From Psychromonas sp. 14N.309.X.WAT.B.A12 (lineage in GTDB: Bacteria; Pseudomonadota; Gammaproteobacteria; Enterobacterales; Psychromonadaceae), in the NCBI RefSeq assembly GCF_030397575.1, contig NZ_JAPNXS010000001.1, positions 620,001 to 684,000 of the forward strand: a stretch of 64,000 bases of DNA. The letters run 5' to 3'. The notes below the pieces were generated by a model. It worked only from the letters and a program-made list of their open reading frames with translations, ran no database searches and had not been told where the DNA came from. How positions within the stretch are numbered: the first letter of the stretch is position 1; each line of letters begins with the position of its first letter. The translations under genes and the position numbers were made by a program. This document shows, in pieces, positions 1-8,870 of the stretch.

Positions 1-675
1 GAGGCTTTAATTCGTTGGAACCACGCTACTAAAGGTCTAGTTCCTCCTTATCAATTTATTCCTTTAGCTGAACAATTTGGTTTGATACAAAAACTTCAAA
101 ATATTGTATTACATGATATCTGCTTACTATTAAATCAATTATCAAAAGACTCAAGTCTCCCACCGGGTTATCGAATAGCCATCAACATGGCACAAAATCA
201 ATTTAACTCCCCAACTTTAAAAACAGAGTTGATTTCTATTTTAAATCAATATGATATTCATCCTAATCAAATTAAATTAGAAATAACAGAAAGTATGTTA
301 TCGAATGATCTACCTTATACTGTACAACAAATGCATGAGCTTAAAGATCAAGGGTTTACATTTTCAATTGATGATTTTGGAACTGGTTATTCATGCTTAT
401 CAACATTACATGCTTACCCTGTTGACGAATTGAAAATAGACAAAAGCTTCATTGATAACATTGAAAATGTTCAAACTGGATTACCTATTGTTGAAACAAT
501 TATCAATTTAGCGAAAAATCTAAATATCTCGGTAATGGCCGAAGGCGTTGAAATAATAGAGCAATTCAACATATTGAAAGACAAAAAAACGGATGGTATC
601 CAGGGGTATTTAATCGCAAAACCTATGCCTGCTGAACACTATATCAATTGGCATCAAGCAGCGACTAATTCATAA
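1..675 (+). CDS. EAL-domain c-di-GMP phosphodiesterase, 3' part
   Basis: The reading frame is open from base 1, and the first three codons read E-A-L, so the window cuts the gene exactly at the signature motif. EAL domains hydrolyse cyclic di-GMP to pGpG. The catalytic set is complete: the EAL glutamate (codon 1), Asn62 (INMAQ), Glu94 (KLEITES), the Asp124-Asp125 pair (IDDFGTG), Lys145 (ELKIDKS) and Glu181 (AEGVE), ending in the usual QGYLIAKPMP. An active phosphodiesterase is therefore expected. Whatever sensor or GGDEF domain precedes it is outside the window. An internal TTG at 82 is not a real start because conserved sequence lies before it. The gene converges on yqfB, overlapping it by 22 bases. 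Confidence 0.93.
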   Translation, partial: EALIRWNHATKGLVPPYQFIPLAEQFGLIQKLQNIVLHDICLLLNQLSKDSSLPPGYRIAINMAQNQFNSPTLKTELISILNQYDIHPNQIKLEITESMLSNDLPYTVQQMHELKDQGFTFSIDDFGTGYSCLSTLHAYPVDELKIDKSFIDNIENVQTGLPIVETIINLAKNLNISVMAEGVEIIEQFNILKDKKTDGIQGYLIAKPMPAEHYINWHQAATNS

Positions 676-989
676 TAAATAACATATAGTTGGGTAATAC
701 CTGGGTAAATTTCTTGTATTACTGACTTTAAAGTTGCCAAGGTCATATTTTCTTGTTGTGCATGCTCTATAGACAGATTATTAAATAATATTGGCTCTAC
801 GGCTAATATGTTTAACCGGCAAAACCATCGATCATCTTCAAAAGTATACACATCGACATGTGTATTGGGTAAATAGTGTTTCTCTTCCTCATTTCTTATC
901 GTTAATGTTTTCTTACCGGATAAAATATCGGCTTCAAATCGTTCAAAAAAGGTTATCTTTGACGGAGATTGTTGAGAGGATGAGCTCAT
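654..989 (-). CDS. yqfB: YqfB-type ASCH-domain N4-acetylcytidine amidohydrolase
   Basis: This small ASCH-fold protein (111 aa from the chosen start) resembles E. coli YqfB over its whole length: ITFFERFEADILSGKKTLTIR near the N-terminus, FEDDRWFC in the middle, and HAQQENMTLATLKSVIQEIYPG near the end. YqfB hydrolyses N4-acetylcytidine to cytidine and acetate in the cytoplasm. The conserved Lys in GKKT and the Glu in QEN are in the regions that form the active site of the family. The frame stays open to a GTG at 1037, but that start lies inside an inverted repeat and the extra residues are not conserved, so the ATG at 989 is preferred. It lies downstream of a chemoreceptor gene on the same strand, with a 100-base gap. 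Confidence 0.85.
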   Translation of the reverse strand: MSSSSQQSPSKITFFERFEADILSGKKTLTIRNEEEKHYLPNTHVDVYTFEDDRWFCRLNILAVEPILFNNLSIEHAQQENMTLATLKSVIQEIYPGITQLYVIYYELVAA

Positions 990-1020
990 TGAATTTCGCT
1001 TCTTATAAAAGTGGCTAAGG

Positions 1021-1050
1021 ATATTATTGCAGTTCACACTGCAATAATAT
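1021..1050. repeat. Perfect 12-bp inverted repeat with 6-base loop
   Basis: Bases 1021-1032 (atattattgcag) and 1039-1050 are exact reverse complements separated by ttcaca. The repeat lies between the chemoreceptor gene and yqfB. No T-run follows it on either strand, so an operator or processing site is as likely as a terminator. Confidence 0.6.
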
Positions 1051-1097
1051 TAATCCCTTTTAAGCCAAGATCAGGTAATTGGTGTCATTACTACAGA

Positions 1098-2537
1098 TTA
1101 AGTTCTATAGTGCGCTAATATTTTACCTAGTTTCTCTGCACCTTCAGATAAGTTCTTCGTCCCCAATGAAGATTTATGGGCATAGTCACGAATAGATGTT
1201 GATTGATCGCGAATACCAGTCAATTCAGATGCAATATCATTAACTACCGAGCTTTGTTCTTCAGATGATGTCGCAATATGAAATGTCATCTCTATCACAG
1301 CTTGTGATGATTCAGCGATTGAATTGATATCAGTACCAATCTCTTTAATCAAACTTGTACTCGTTTGTGCCTGATTTACTGTGTTGTTGGTAATAGTTGA
1401 TATGTTGTTCGTTTCAGATTGAAGGTTACTGATCATCGATTGAATCTCTACCGTCGCAGACTGTGTTCTACTCGCCAATGTTCTAACTTCATCAGCAACC
1501 ACGGCAAAACCTCGTCCCATTTCTCCTGCACGTGCAGCTTCTATAGCAGCATTTAATGCCAATAAGTTAGTTTGATCCGAGATTGAATTAATGGTAGTGA
1601 TCACTTCATCTATTTGTGTCGCATTCTCTTTTAATGTCGCCACCGAATATGAAGTTTCTTCAATATAATTAGATAGCTGTTGTATCTCACTTATCACTAA
1701 TTGAACGCGTTGGTCACTTTGTTTGACATGTTCAGAATTCAACTCAACCTGCTTAGAAGCATTTTGAGATATTTCTGTCACTTCAAGTGATGAAGCGGTC
1801 ATCTCTTCCATTGCCGTAGCAACAGAATCAAGCGATGTATATTGTTGATTAATTTGTATTTCACTTTGCTTACTATGCTCAGCAATATCCGATGAAGTAT
1901 GGTGTAACATTGATGCATTTTCTTTCACGGTATCAACAAGTTCAGATAAGGTATCCATAGCTTTATCTAAAGATGCACCAATGGTCCCGAACTCATCTCG
2001 ACCTTCAATAAAGCCTAAGCGAGAAGTTAAATCGCCTTTAACGATTTTTAAGGTTGTATCCCACAATACCCATAATGCACCACGTAAAAAGGTTGCAGTC
2101 CAATAAAGTACTAACGCGAATGGGAATAACCACAAAAAAGTAAGTAATAAACTATTAAATGCACTTTGTTTAGCTGTTTTTTCAATTGCTAATACAGATT
2201 CTGACAATGAAGCAAATTGTTGTGATTTAGTTTTAACCACGGCGGTAACATGGTCATTGTTACGCACAGTTTGATAAATAGAGGCCGGATATGTCACCCC
2301 TAAAAGGCTAATTTTATCTAGTTGATTAGTGGATTCAAGTGCTGTGACCATACCTGATAAACGTTGTTCTAAAGCTTTAGCTGATTGAGATTCAATACTG
2401 TCTATTGTATCGAGGTAACGACTAACAGAAACAAAACTAAGTATAATTATAAACAGGGCTAAGATGACCCAAAACTTGTCAAAAAGTGACATCTTAATAA
2501 ATAACTTATCAATGTTTCTAAATTGAACTTGTTTCAT
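1098..2537 (-). CDS. Methyl-accepting chemotaxis protein with small periplasmic domain
   Basis: The protein has 479 aa from the ATG at 2537, which is preceded by a GGAAAT ribosome site; an upstream GTG at 2567 adds ten unconserved residues. A first membrane segment lies near residues 17-38, then about 100 periplasmic residues, a second segment near 133-155, a HAMP-like stretch ([19 protein letters not shown]) and a long cytoplasmic coiled-coil signalling domain. The tip carries the receptor hairpin core ([20 protein letters not shown], then [15 protein letters not shown]) that contacts CheA and CheW. The periplasmic part is too short for a double Cache domain, and I do not recognise its ligand class. 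There is no C-terminal NWETF-type pentapeptide for CheR docking. Confidence 0.93.
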   Translation of the reverse strand: MKQVQFRNIDKLFIKMSLFDKFWVILALFIIILSFVSVSRYLDTIDSIESQSAKALEQRLSGMVTALESTNQLDKISLLGVTYPASIYQTVRNNDHVTAVVKTKSQQFASLSESVLAIEKTAKQSAFNSLLLTFLWLFPFALVLYWTATFLRGALWVLWDTTLKIVKGDLTSRLGFIEGRDEFGTIGASLDKAMDTLSELVDTVKENASMLHHTSSDIAEHSKQSEIQINQQYTSLDSVATAMEEMTASSLEVTEISQNASKQVELNSEHVKQSDQRVQLVISEIQQLSNYIEETSYSVATLKENATQIDEVITTINSISDQTNLLALNAAIEAARAGEMGRGFAVVADEVRTLASRTQSATVEIQSMISNLQSETNNISTITNNTVNQAQTSTSLIKEIGTDINSIAESSQAVIEMTFHIATSSEEQSSVVNDIASELTGIRDQSTSIRDYAHKSSLGTKNLSEGAEKLGKILAHYRT

Positions 2538-2916
2538 ATTATTTCCATATAAAGTGAGGTAGATCACGTGTAAAAAGTTATCTATTATTTATAACTTTAT
2601 GTTTGATAACGTTGACTATAAAACAGCCAACAAAGGTTATTGTGTTGATTAACAAGAAAAATTAAATCATTAAACTTTCTAAAAATAAGATTCTAAGATC
2701 CAATATACCTCTAAAGTGTGACCTAGATCTACCAATGACGTTTATTTAGTATATTCATCTTATTACTAACAAAATATGTGGTTAATACGTGTTTATTTTA
2801 CGCCTGTTAACCAACAAACAGTTTGTTCCCAGTGTAAATTCTCTGATGATTTTAACGAGACGGCATTATTTATGTGGTAATGGTTCTCCTTAAAAACCTA
2901 CGAAGTCCATTACCTA

Positions 2917-3039
2917 ATGAATAGTTATTGCTATTTTTGGCAACTATTTTTTATGGTCACCATACTTTCAATGGGTTTACCTGCGGTTACAGCAAAGGCT
3001 CTCCCCCACTTACCTAGGAGTTTTCCTCTATTAAATTAA
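2917..3039 (+). CDS. Possible small exported peptide, very tentative
   Basis: This 40-codon frame encodes a typical Sec signal: a short polar start, a hydrophobic core (WQLFFMVTILSMGLPAV) and a signal peptidase site (TAKA). Only a 12-residue Pro/Leu-rich tail would remain (LPHLPRSFPLLN). No convincing Shine-Dalgarno sequence precedes the ATG, and I know no family it belongs to. It may be the 5' end of a gene that decayed, or chance. Confidence 0.15.
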   Translation: MNSYCYFWQLFFMVTILSMGLPAVTAKALPHLPRSFPLLN

Positions 3040-3350
3040 TTTACGTAGTATCTTTAACCACAATAGACACGGTTTGTACTGTTTCATCGGCAACAAAATT
3101 ATAAGTAGATTTGATAATTTTCAGGTAATCAGTGGAGCCAATTATCTGTGTAATAATGATGGAACTAAAATTGAGGTTTTAGCTAAATTAATATCTGCCA
3201 TAAATATGTAAATCACTTGTTTACATATAACCAATATATAACAGTGGATTTTAACCACTAATAATGATTTTAAATAATTAAATAAGTGAAATTATAGGGG
3301 ACAGACTGTTTATACTAGCCTGCCATGCGAATGGTTAGTGTCAGGAAAAG

Positions 3351-3381
3351 TCGCTAAGCGCATCAAGTATTCACTTAGCGA
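3351..3381 (-). terminator. Terminator of the upstream YHYH gene
   Basis: tcgctaag (3351-3358) pairs with cttagcga (3374-3381), just past the stop of the minus-strand YHYH gene. On that strand the stem is followed by cttttcc, a short T-run. Confidence 0.55.
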
Positions 3382-3394
3382 TATCGTTCAAGTT

Positions 3395-4552
3395 TTAATG
3401 TTCTGGTGGAGTTGGTAAAGCTTCTTTGAGTTGTGTTTCTGTCACCCCTAATTCTTTTGCTGCAGCCGTGACATCTAAGTTTCTTCCGCCGTTATTCATA
3501 ATAACCTGCATTAACTGTTTTTCTGTCACACCTAGTGTTTTCGCTGCTTTATCGAAACCAGGAGGAGTACCATGCCCTGGACCACCACCTTGTCCAGGCC
3601 CTCCTTCAGCACCTATTCCTTGTTTCGCTGTTGTTGAAAAGTTATCTTTAGCAACTACGCCATGTAAACACGTTGGTAAATTAGGAAAAGTAGTAGAAGC
3701 ATGATAATGGTATATGCCTTTAGGGTATTCATTTGTAGGGCCAAAATGACCGCCACAAATATCTAGATTTTCTGGTATTTTTCCGCTTAACTCTAAACTA
3801 CCGTAAATTGGGAAGCCGTCAAAGGCATAAGCAAAAATAGCACTGGCTTTTTGCTCAATATGACATTCAATATCTAAGTGCTCTTCTTTATATACAGAAT
3901 CAATATCGGTAGCTGTTGAATGCCAATGGTACCAACCACCTGGGTCGACATGTCCACCACATTTATCTAACGCTGGCATATGTCCTGTTTCTAATACAGA
4001 AGGTGCATCAGCAAAAATAGGCACACCATCTAACGCTAAGCCAACCTTTGCTACTGTACCTAAACCATTTACTTTTTCAGCTTTAACCGGATTGATTGGT
4101 ATTAATACTGTCATTTCAACAGTCTTATCAACGGAAGCTTGTAAACAAGAATTGTTATTTTTAGGCTGAGTAGTACGCACATCTGTAATGTTTACTTTTC
4201 CATCTTCATCATAGAAGTGGTAACCTTGGCTATCCAACATTGATAAAAAGCCTTTATCTATTTGGTATAAACCAGCCATTTCCCCGTCCCAATCCCAAAT
4301 ACCACCTTTTTGATCAATACTTTCTGGACAAAATGGGCCTGTTTTCAGATTATCTGGCTGATATTTAACAACAAATTTTGCACAATTAGCCGCGTCACCA
4401 TTTTCCAATGAGCACTCAACGATGACAGGATCTTTGACCAGGGCATCTTTATTAATGCTGTGAACATCAATACCAGCCCAAGCGCTATTAATAAGTAAAG
4501 TCATAACAACACTACTCGCTAATACATATTGTTTGAATTTTGGTAATTTCAT
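3395..4552 (-). CDS. Secreted YHYH-domain protein
   Basis: This 385-aa protein starts with a Sec signal peptide (hydrophobic core about 10-22, cleavage near SAWA). The body is a YHYH domain (Pfam PF14240), a family of unknown biochemical role. The diagnostic His/Tyr clusters are GGWYHWHST and KGIYHYHAST, with several CGGH motifs (DKCGGHVDPG, DICGGHFGP) that could bind metal. After a Gly/Pro-rich linker (about 315-332), two copies of a short helical motif follow (KTLGVTEKQLMQ and KELGVTETQLKE). It is probably periplasmic or released. A second YHYH protein lies 0.5 kb away, with only DUF3297 in between. A metal-related role is inference from the His clusters. Confidence 0.82.
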   Translation of the reverse strand: MKLPKFKQYVLASSVVMTLLINSAWAGIDVHSINKDALVKDPVIVECSLENGDAANCAKFVVKYQPDNLKTGPFCPESIDQKGGIWDWDGEMAGLYQIDKGFLSMLDSQGYHFYDEDGKVNITDVRTTQPKNNNSCLQASVDKTVEMTVLIPINPVKAEKVNGLGTVAKVGLALDGVPIFADAPSVLETGHMPALDKCGGHVDPGGWYHWHSTATDIDSVYKEEHLDIECHIEQKASAIFAYAFDGFPIYGSLELSGKIPENLDICGGHFGPTNEYPKGIYHYHASTTFPNLPTCLHGVVAKDNFSTTAKQGIGAEGGPGQGGGPGHGTPPGFDKAAKTLGVTEKQLMQVIMNNGGRNLDVTAAAKELGVTETQLKEALPTPPEH

Positions 4553-4747
4553 TAAACTTCCTTAAATAATATTTATTATTTTTTTATAATCTAATCTTTA
4601 TAAATTTATCTTTAGCGGATTTGATATCAGACTTATAGAACTAGCCAATTACGGCGCTATTTGCTTCAAAATTTATAACTACATCGCTTGAGCAGCTTTA
4701 ACATATTGCTTACAATGCACTACTTTCACTTTTATAGGTTTATATTT

Positions 4748-4996
4748 ATGAACGACACTCAGTCGCTACCAACACTCCCGGACCGTCTATCTGTTAACCC
4801 TCGTAGTCCATATCATGTTGCAGAGATATTTGAACACGATATTGGCATTAGACTTAATGGCAAAGAACGTTTTGATGTAGAAGAATATTGTATCAGCGAA
4901 GGTTGGGCATTAGTTTCAGCACATAAAGCTCTAGACCGTCGCGGCCAACCTCTTATGAGAACAGTTAAAGGTACCGTTGAGGCTTACTACCGATAG
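4748..4996 (+). CDS. DUF3297 family protein
   Basis: This small soluble protein (82 aa) matches the DUF3297 family from end to end: LPDRLSVNPRSPYH, then GIRLNGKERFDVEEYCISEGW, then DRRGQPLMRTVKGTVEAYY. No function is established for the family. The frame is open to 4688, but family members begin with M-N/S-D-T-Q, so the ATG at 4748 is the start. It is transcribed alone, divergent from one YHYH gene and convergent with the other, and has its own terminator. Confidence 0.85.
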   Translation: MNDTQSLPTLPDRLSVNPRSPYHVAEIFEHDIGIRLNGKERFDVEEYCISEGWALVSAHKALDRRGQPLMRTVKGTVEAYYR

Positions 4997-5008
4997 ATAT
5001 TAATGAGT

Positions 5009-5036
5009 AAAGGTGCTTCAAACGCACCTTTTTTAT
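5009..5036 (+). terminator. Rho-independent terminator after the DUF3297 gene
   Basis: aaaggtgc and gcacctttt form a 7-8 bp stem around ttcaaac, followed at once by a T-run. It starts 13 bases after the stop codon. Confidence 0.85.
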
Positions 5037-5071
5037 ACATAACCTAATCAATTGTTTTACGTTAATTGCTA

Positions 5072-6397
5072 TTACCTAGCTGGAAAGCCACCTACCACTG
5101 TATCTGTACTGGTATCACAAGTTGCAAATGAGTTATCTGGTAATTCACCTTTAAACCTAGGGCCCATTTGATATGGGAAAGAAGGAGAGAGTGTCCCATC
5201 ATCATCTTCAGTCAAGGTAATATGGTAGTGATAACCTTTGCCATCACCAGTATCGTGACCATTATGCTCATCTAACACTGCACCAGTGACTTCCTCATCT
5301 GCATAATAATAATCTTCATAATAATATCCATTATCAGCAGCAATTACATTATCTGATAATGTAGTAACATCTTCACCGATATCAGGGCCATTTTCTTCGA
5401 CTTCAGTGACACCAGCGTCAAGGTCATATTCATCTACAAGCACACAAGTTCTCTGACCTTCAGTATCGCAGCCACCTTCTGCTTCAGAAGCACCATAGTC
5501 ACGTACTTTCCAACCACTTACGGCTAATTCACCAGCACTTTCGTATGGGCCATATAATGGATAACCGTCTGCAGCAAAACCATATATAGGTGAATGCTGA
5601 TCACCTTCATCTCCAACTAACTCAGCTAAACAACTAGTATATTGATGGTGGTGATAAAGACCATTTGCCGCATGTCCAGCACAAATATCAACATCATATT
5701 GTTCAGCTTCAGGCGCTAAGTTATACCATTGGTTGGTACTATAAGTCATGCCATCACCCCAGTTAAAAATAGCAACTCCATTGACCATTAAACCAATGCT
5801 ATTCAACCCCGTTTCACACACTTCACTATCATCTAAGTCTGTTGGTGTATCGATAAAATAAGCCTCTACAGACTGTTGATATGGACAACCAGGTCCAGGT
5901 GGCCAATAACCTGCGCCACCGGTATCATCGCAATTTTCGCTACTACTGTTATAACCGATATCTTGGCCGAACAAGACAAGATCACCTGCAGCAACGGTAG
6001 TATATCCATCGACAAAATCAGTTTCTGCTTTAGGGCGGTCATCTAAATTCTCGACCATTTTATCTGTCATAGTCATATCATATTTAGGGATACCGTTGGT
6101 CAGTACATAGGTATATTCAATGCCCCCATCTGTCACTGTTTCTGCTGATTGCACGTCCTCAACGACACCGTCACCATTATCATCTAAAATGTAAGTTGAT
6201 GTATTGATGTTATTAATTATCCAATTAGAATCTTGGTCTTCTTCTGTATCTTCATCGGTAGTTTCTTCTACGTCATCAACTTCCGAGACTTCGTCACTGA
6301 TCAAATCAGATGTTTCAGAAGATGAATCACCACAACCACCAATAACGAGTAGTAAAAAACCACTAAATAATAGATTTAAACATTCCTTGTTTTTCAC
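5072..6397 (-). CDS. YHYH-domain lipoprotein
   Basis: This 441-aa protein has a lipoprotein signal peptide ending in VIGGC, so Cys22 would carry the lipid. A Ser/Asp/Glu-rich acidic linker (about 24-58) follows. The YHYH domain shows NGLYHHHQYTS and KGYHYHITLT, CAGHAANG, and paired Cys-containing segments (CDDTGG, GCPYQQ). The same family as the 3395-4552 protein is clear from the shared CGGH/CAGH, FDGFPIYG versus AADGYPLYG, and YHYH motifs, but sequence around them differs strongly, so this is an old duplication or separate acquisition. The low pI and the acidic linker suit a surface protein of a marine bacterium. Function is unknown. Confidence 0.82.
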   Translation of the reverse strand: MKNKECLNLLFSGFLLLVIGGCGDSSSETSDLISDEVSEVDDVEETTDEDTEEDQDSNWIINNINTSTYILDDNGDGVVEDVQSAETVTDGGIEYTYVLTNGIPKYDMTMTDKMVENLDDRPKAETDFVDGYTTVAAGDLVLFGQDIGYNSSSENCDDTGGAGYWPPGPGCPYQQSVEAYFIDTPTDLDDSEVCETGLNSIGLMVNGVAIFNWGDGMTYSTNQWYNLAPEAEQYDVDICAGHAANGLYHHHQYTSCLAELVGDEGDQHSPIYGFAADGYPLYGPYESAGELAVSGWKVRDYGASEAEGGCDTEGQRTCVLVDEYDLDAGVTEVEENGPDIGEDVTTLSDNVIAADNGYYYEDYYYADEEVTGAVLDEHNGHDTGDGKGYHYHITLTEDDDGTLSPSFPYQMGPRFKGELPDNSFATCDTSTDTVVGGFPAR

Positions 6398-6505
6398 TTT
6401 ATTCCTCCGATATCAATATAATGTTAATTTAACGGAACAATGTGCAATAAATGTGCAATATCTAAAAAATAACATGTATATTTATATCAAAGATGAGTTG
6501 TGTAT

Positions 6506-7006
6506 TTATAGGATAGGGAAGCTTTCAAATCGATAGGTGATAAAGGGAGAACTATTTGTATCTATGTAAAGCGTTGCTAAGATTTTTTTATTCTCAGCCA
6601 CCCAATACATGTGACCATGGTTATTCAAAGTGACTGAAACGGTATTTATACCATTCTTAAAATAATGCAGTGGAATATGGATAGTTTTTCCATAAATTCG
6701 TCGAATTTTAGTGCCATTAATATACAAATGAGCATGCCCTTCTACAACATTTGATCTTGGGTCAATACTAACTTTCATTAACTCAGCCATAGTAGCTTTT
6801 TTAGGTGGTGGGATTAGGGAGTAATGTTTAGTATTTAAAGTCAAATTATAGCCATCAATAGTATCTTTACTAAGTTTTAGGCTTAACCTTGGAGATGGAA
6901 TGTCAACTGGCACAGTAATGGGAAGGTGTGAATGCTCGATTATCTCTTGTGCTAATGATTGAGTAATCCCTGACAAAAATAAAGCCAAAATAGTGATGAA
7001 TTTCAT
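6506..7006 (-). CDS. Exported His-rich protein of unknown function
   Basis: This 166-aa protein has a clear signal peptide (hydrophobic core about 4-17, cleavage after LAQ near residue 20). The mature part is beta-rich. It has a conserved-looking motif, VVEGHAHLYINGTKIRRIYG, around residues 98-117, followed by HIPLHYF and NNHGHMYWV. Eight or more histidines are clustered, which suggests metal binding, but no known site is recognisable. It lies 108 bases upstream of the YHYH lipoprotein gene on the same strand, so the two may share a transcript and partner outside the inner membrane. I do not recognise the family by name. Confidence 0.7.
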   Translation of the reverse strand: MKFITILALFLSGITQSLAQEIIEHSHLPITVPVDIPSPRLSLKLSKDTIDGYNLTLNTKHYSLIPPPKKATMAELMKVSIDPRSNVVEGHAHLYINGTKIRRIYGKTIHIPLHYFKNGINTVSVTLNNHGHMYWVAENKKILATLYIDTNSSPFITYRFESFPIL

Positions 7007-7426
7007 AATATCCTCTCATGAAATTGAGTTAATTTTCTAATGTATTTATATTTTTAAGTATTTAAAATGGATGCTATTAACACGCTATTTTGTTCGGTCG
7101 CTAATATTTTCCTTTTTTACAAATACACGTAATTTCATCAATAAGAAATAACTCATCTAACTAAAATAAAAAAATCAAAATATAGATAAATAATAAAACC
7201 TGATAGAGAATACCCGTTTCAGTATTGTTTATTACCCCGTAAATTTAAAATATAAACATTTAAAAACATAAACTTAAGAATTTATTGTTAGATATAAAAA
7301 ATGCTGAAATGAAATATTTATTACTAAAATTAAATAATAATATCTCAAATCAGCACATCAATAAAAAACATAAATTTAATAAATAAATGACAAAACGATT
7401 TACTTAGACATTTATTAATTCTTTAC
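7007..7426. other. AT-rich intergenic region
   Basis: Between the His-rich protein gene and the end of the fibronectin gene the DNA is very AT-rich, with long A and T runs. It must hold the promoter for the genes at 6506 and perhaps 5072. No terminator, operator or coding frame stood out. Confidence 0.5.
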
Positions 7427-8863
7427 TTAATAGTCTAATGTTACCCCTGCAAACATTAACGAACTATAGCCAGCAAAAGTATCAATAGGACGAATCTCAA
7501 GGTTCAATTCACCTTCAAATTCAATGTCAACTTTGTAGTTTTTCCAAGAAAAACCAGAACTCAAAGTAATTATTTCACTTTCTCCATTAATAATTAATTC
7601 TATTGAAGCTGATTCATGGCTCCATGCCCCAGCGGTAAGATAGATTGATGCCATATTGACTTGTTGCTCACCACTATTTAAAGTTAAGGCTATGCCATTA
7701 TCAGGATTCCAACTCATTGATTGATAACCTTTATAGGTCTTGTCGTTTTGATCGGTAAATGTGTAACGATTAGTACGTGATTTAGTCGTTCCTATGTAGG
7801 ATAAAGACGACAGTGTCGCATTTGATAAAGTACTATTCACCACTTCAAGTTGGTGGTTGAAAAATGTGTTATCTGATACATCAATATTAGTACCGTTATC
7901 AGTCTGAATATCGACTAATGCAGCATATTGAATAACTTCTTCTACGACTCTAGTAGTAGTTTCTATCTCATCAAAAACAATACCAGCAACCATCACTGAA
8001 CTGTAACCACCGTGATCGCTATCTGTGGTGATCGTTACTGGTACTGTTCCTTCAAAACTAATATCGACTGCCATATACTGCCAAGAATACCCTTTTGTTA
8101 AGGTAATTGTTTCGGTTTGATCGCCAGCAATAATTTTCACAGAGGCTGAAGAGCTACTCCATGCGCCTGCTTGAAGGTAAATACGTGCAATTTGTGAAGT
8201 GCCATTACTGTACATATCAAAAGTAATACTATTACCTGTATTGAATGCCATGCTCACATAACCACTACTTAAAACAGTATCATCATCACTAAATGCAAAG
8301 TAATCAGTAGCTCTACTTCGGCTATTACCACTAGTCACATCAAACACTACAGATGACACAGTGGCATCACTATTGTCAGAGTTATAATGACTCTCATCAT
8401 AAAATGAATATAAACCATGCTCTGTAACATCTATCTCAATTGGCTTACTGATAAACTCATGTGATAAAGCCACACTGTATGAATCATCAACATATTCAAT
8501 CGTCTCTTCTACTTCTGTTATGTCATTATCACTGTCATAACCGTTATCGTCAGCTTCTGCCACTTCCATACAGGACTCATCTGAATAGCTTGATCCTGCT
8601 GAGTTAAAAGCAATAACTCGATAACAATAACTTTCATCCACTAACACATCATTATCTGTGTAACTGGTGGTGTTTGCCGAAAGCGTTGAAATGATAGCGG
8701 AATCATTTTCATTTAAACCACGTTTCTCAACATAAAACCCATCTTCATTAGACGAGCTGTCAGCCCAAGTAATATGTAGACTAGCAGCGTAAACTGAACT
8801 CAAGGGTAAATAAAACCCTAAAAATAGATATAAAATAACGTATTTGTTATAGATATAAACCAT
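7427..8863 (-). CDS. Exported fibronectin-III protein with two C-terminal repeats
   Basis: This 478-aa protein has a signal peptide (cleavage near VYAA, residue 26-27) followed by one fibronectin type III domain (about 28-101; SYTDNDVLVDESYCYRV, FNSAGSS). After an acidic linker come two related modules of about 150 residues each. They share IYLQAGAWSSSSASVK / IYLTAGAWSHESASIE, then a G-x-SW motif and GGYSSVMVAGIVFD / AGYSSLMFAGVTLD. The repeats look like beta-sandwich carbohydrate-binding modules, though I cannot assign a family. No enzyme domain or sorting tail is present, so it is probably secreted and binds a polysaccharide. The ATG at 8863 has a good GGAG ribosome site, which an upstream sequence could mask. 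Confidence 0.78.
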   Translation of the reverse strand: MVYIYNKYVILYLFLGFYLPLSSVYAASLHITWADSSSNEDGFYVEKRGLNENDSAIISTLSANTTSYTDNDVLVDESYCYRVIAFNSAGSSYSDESCMEVAEADDNGYDSDNDITEVEETIEYVDDSYSVALSHEFISKPIEIDVTEHGLYSFYDESHYNSDNSDATVSSVVFDVTSGNSRSRATDYFAFSDDDTVLSSGYVSMAFNTGNSITFDMYSNGTSQIARIYLQAGAWSSSSASVKIIAGDQTETITLTKGYSWQYMAVDISFEGTVPVTITTDSDHGGYSSVMVAGIVFDEIETTTRVVEEVIQYAALVDIQTDNGTNIDVSDNTFFNHQLEVVNSTLSNATLSSLSYIGTTKSRTNRYTFTDQNDKTYKGYQSMSWNPDNGIALTLNSGEQQVNMASIYLTAGAWSHESASIELIINGESEIITLSSGFSWKNYKVDIEFEGELNLEIRPIDTFAGYSSLMFAGVTLDY

Positions 8864-8870
8864 GTTGCTT

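Larger units (their letters stand above)
2538..3394. other. Long intergenic region with short open frames, no firm gene
   Basis: This 857-base region holds no ORF of normal size. Bases 2820-3020 look more GC-rich than the rest. They include an 8-bp stem (ggtaatgg 2876-2883 with ccattacc 2907-2914) and two short ATG frames at 2776-2880 (34 codons, one Cys-x2-Cys) and 2917-3039 (40 codons, signal-peptide-like). On the minus strand, 3041-3178 is open and reads like protein but has no start codon. This could be decayed gene remnant plus regulatory DNA. Confidence 0.4.

Noticed and set aside
3141-3201. Flagellin C-terminus-like start (ADINLAKTSILV) on the minus strand
   Set aside because: The match is only a dozen residues, the frame stops after 19 codons, and nothing of flagellin follows. 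It is probably chance.
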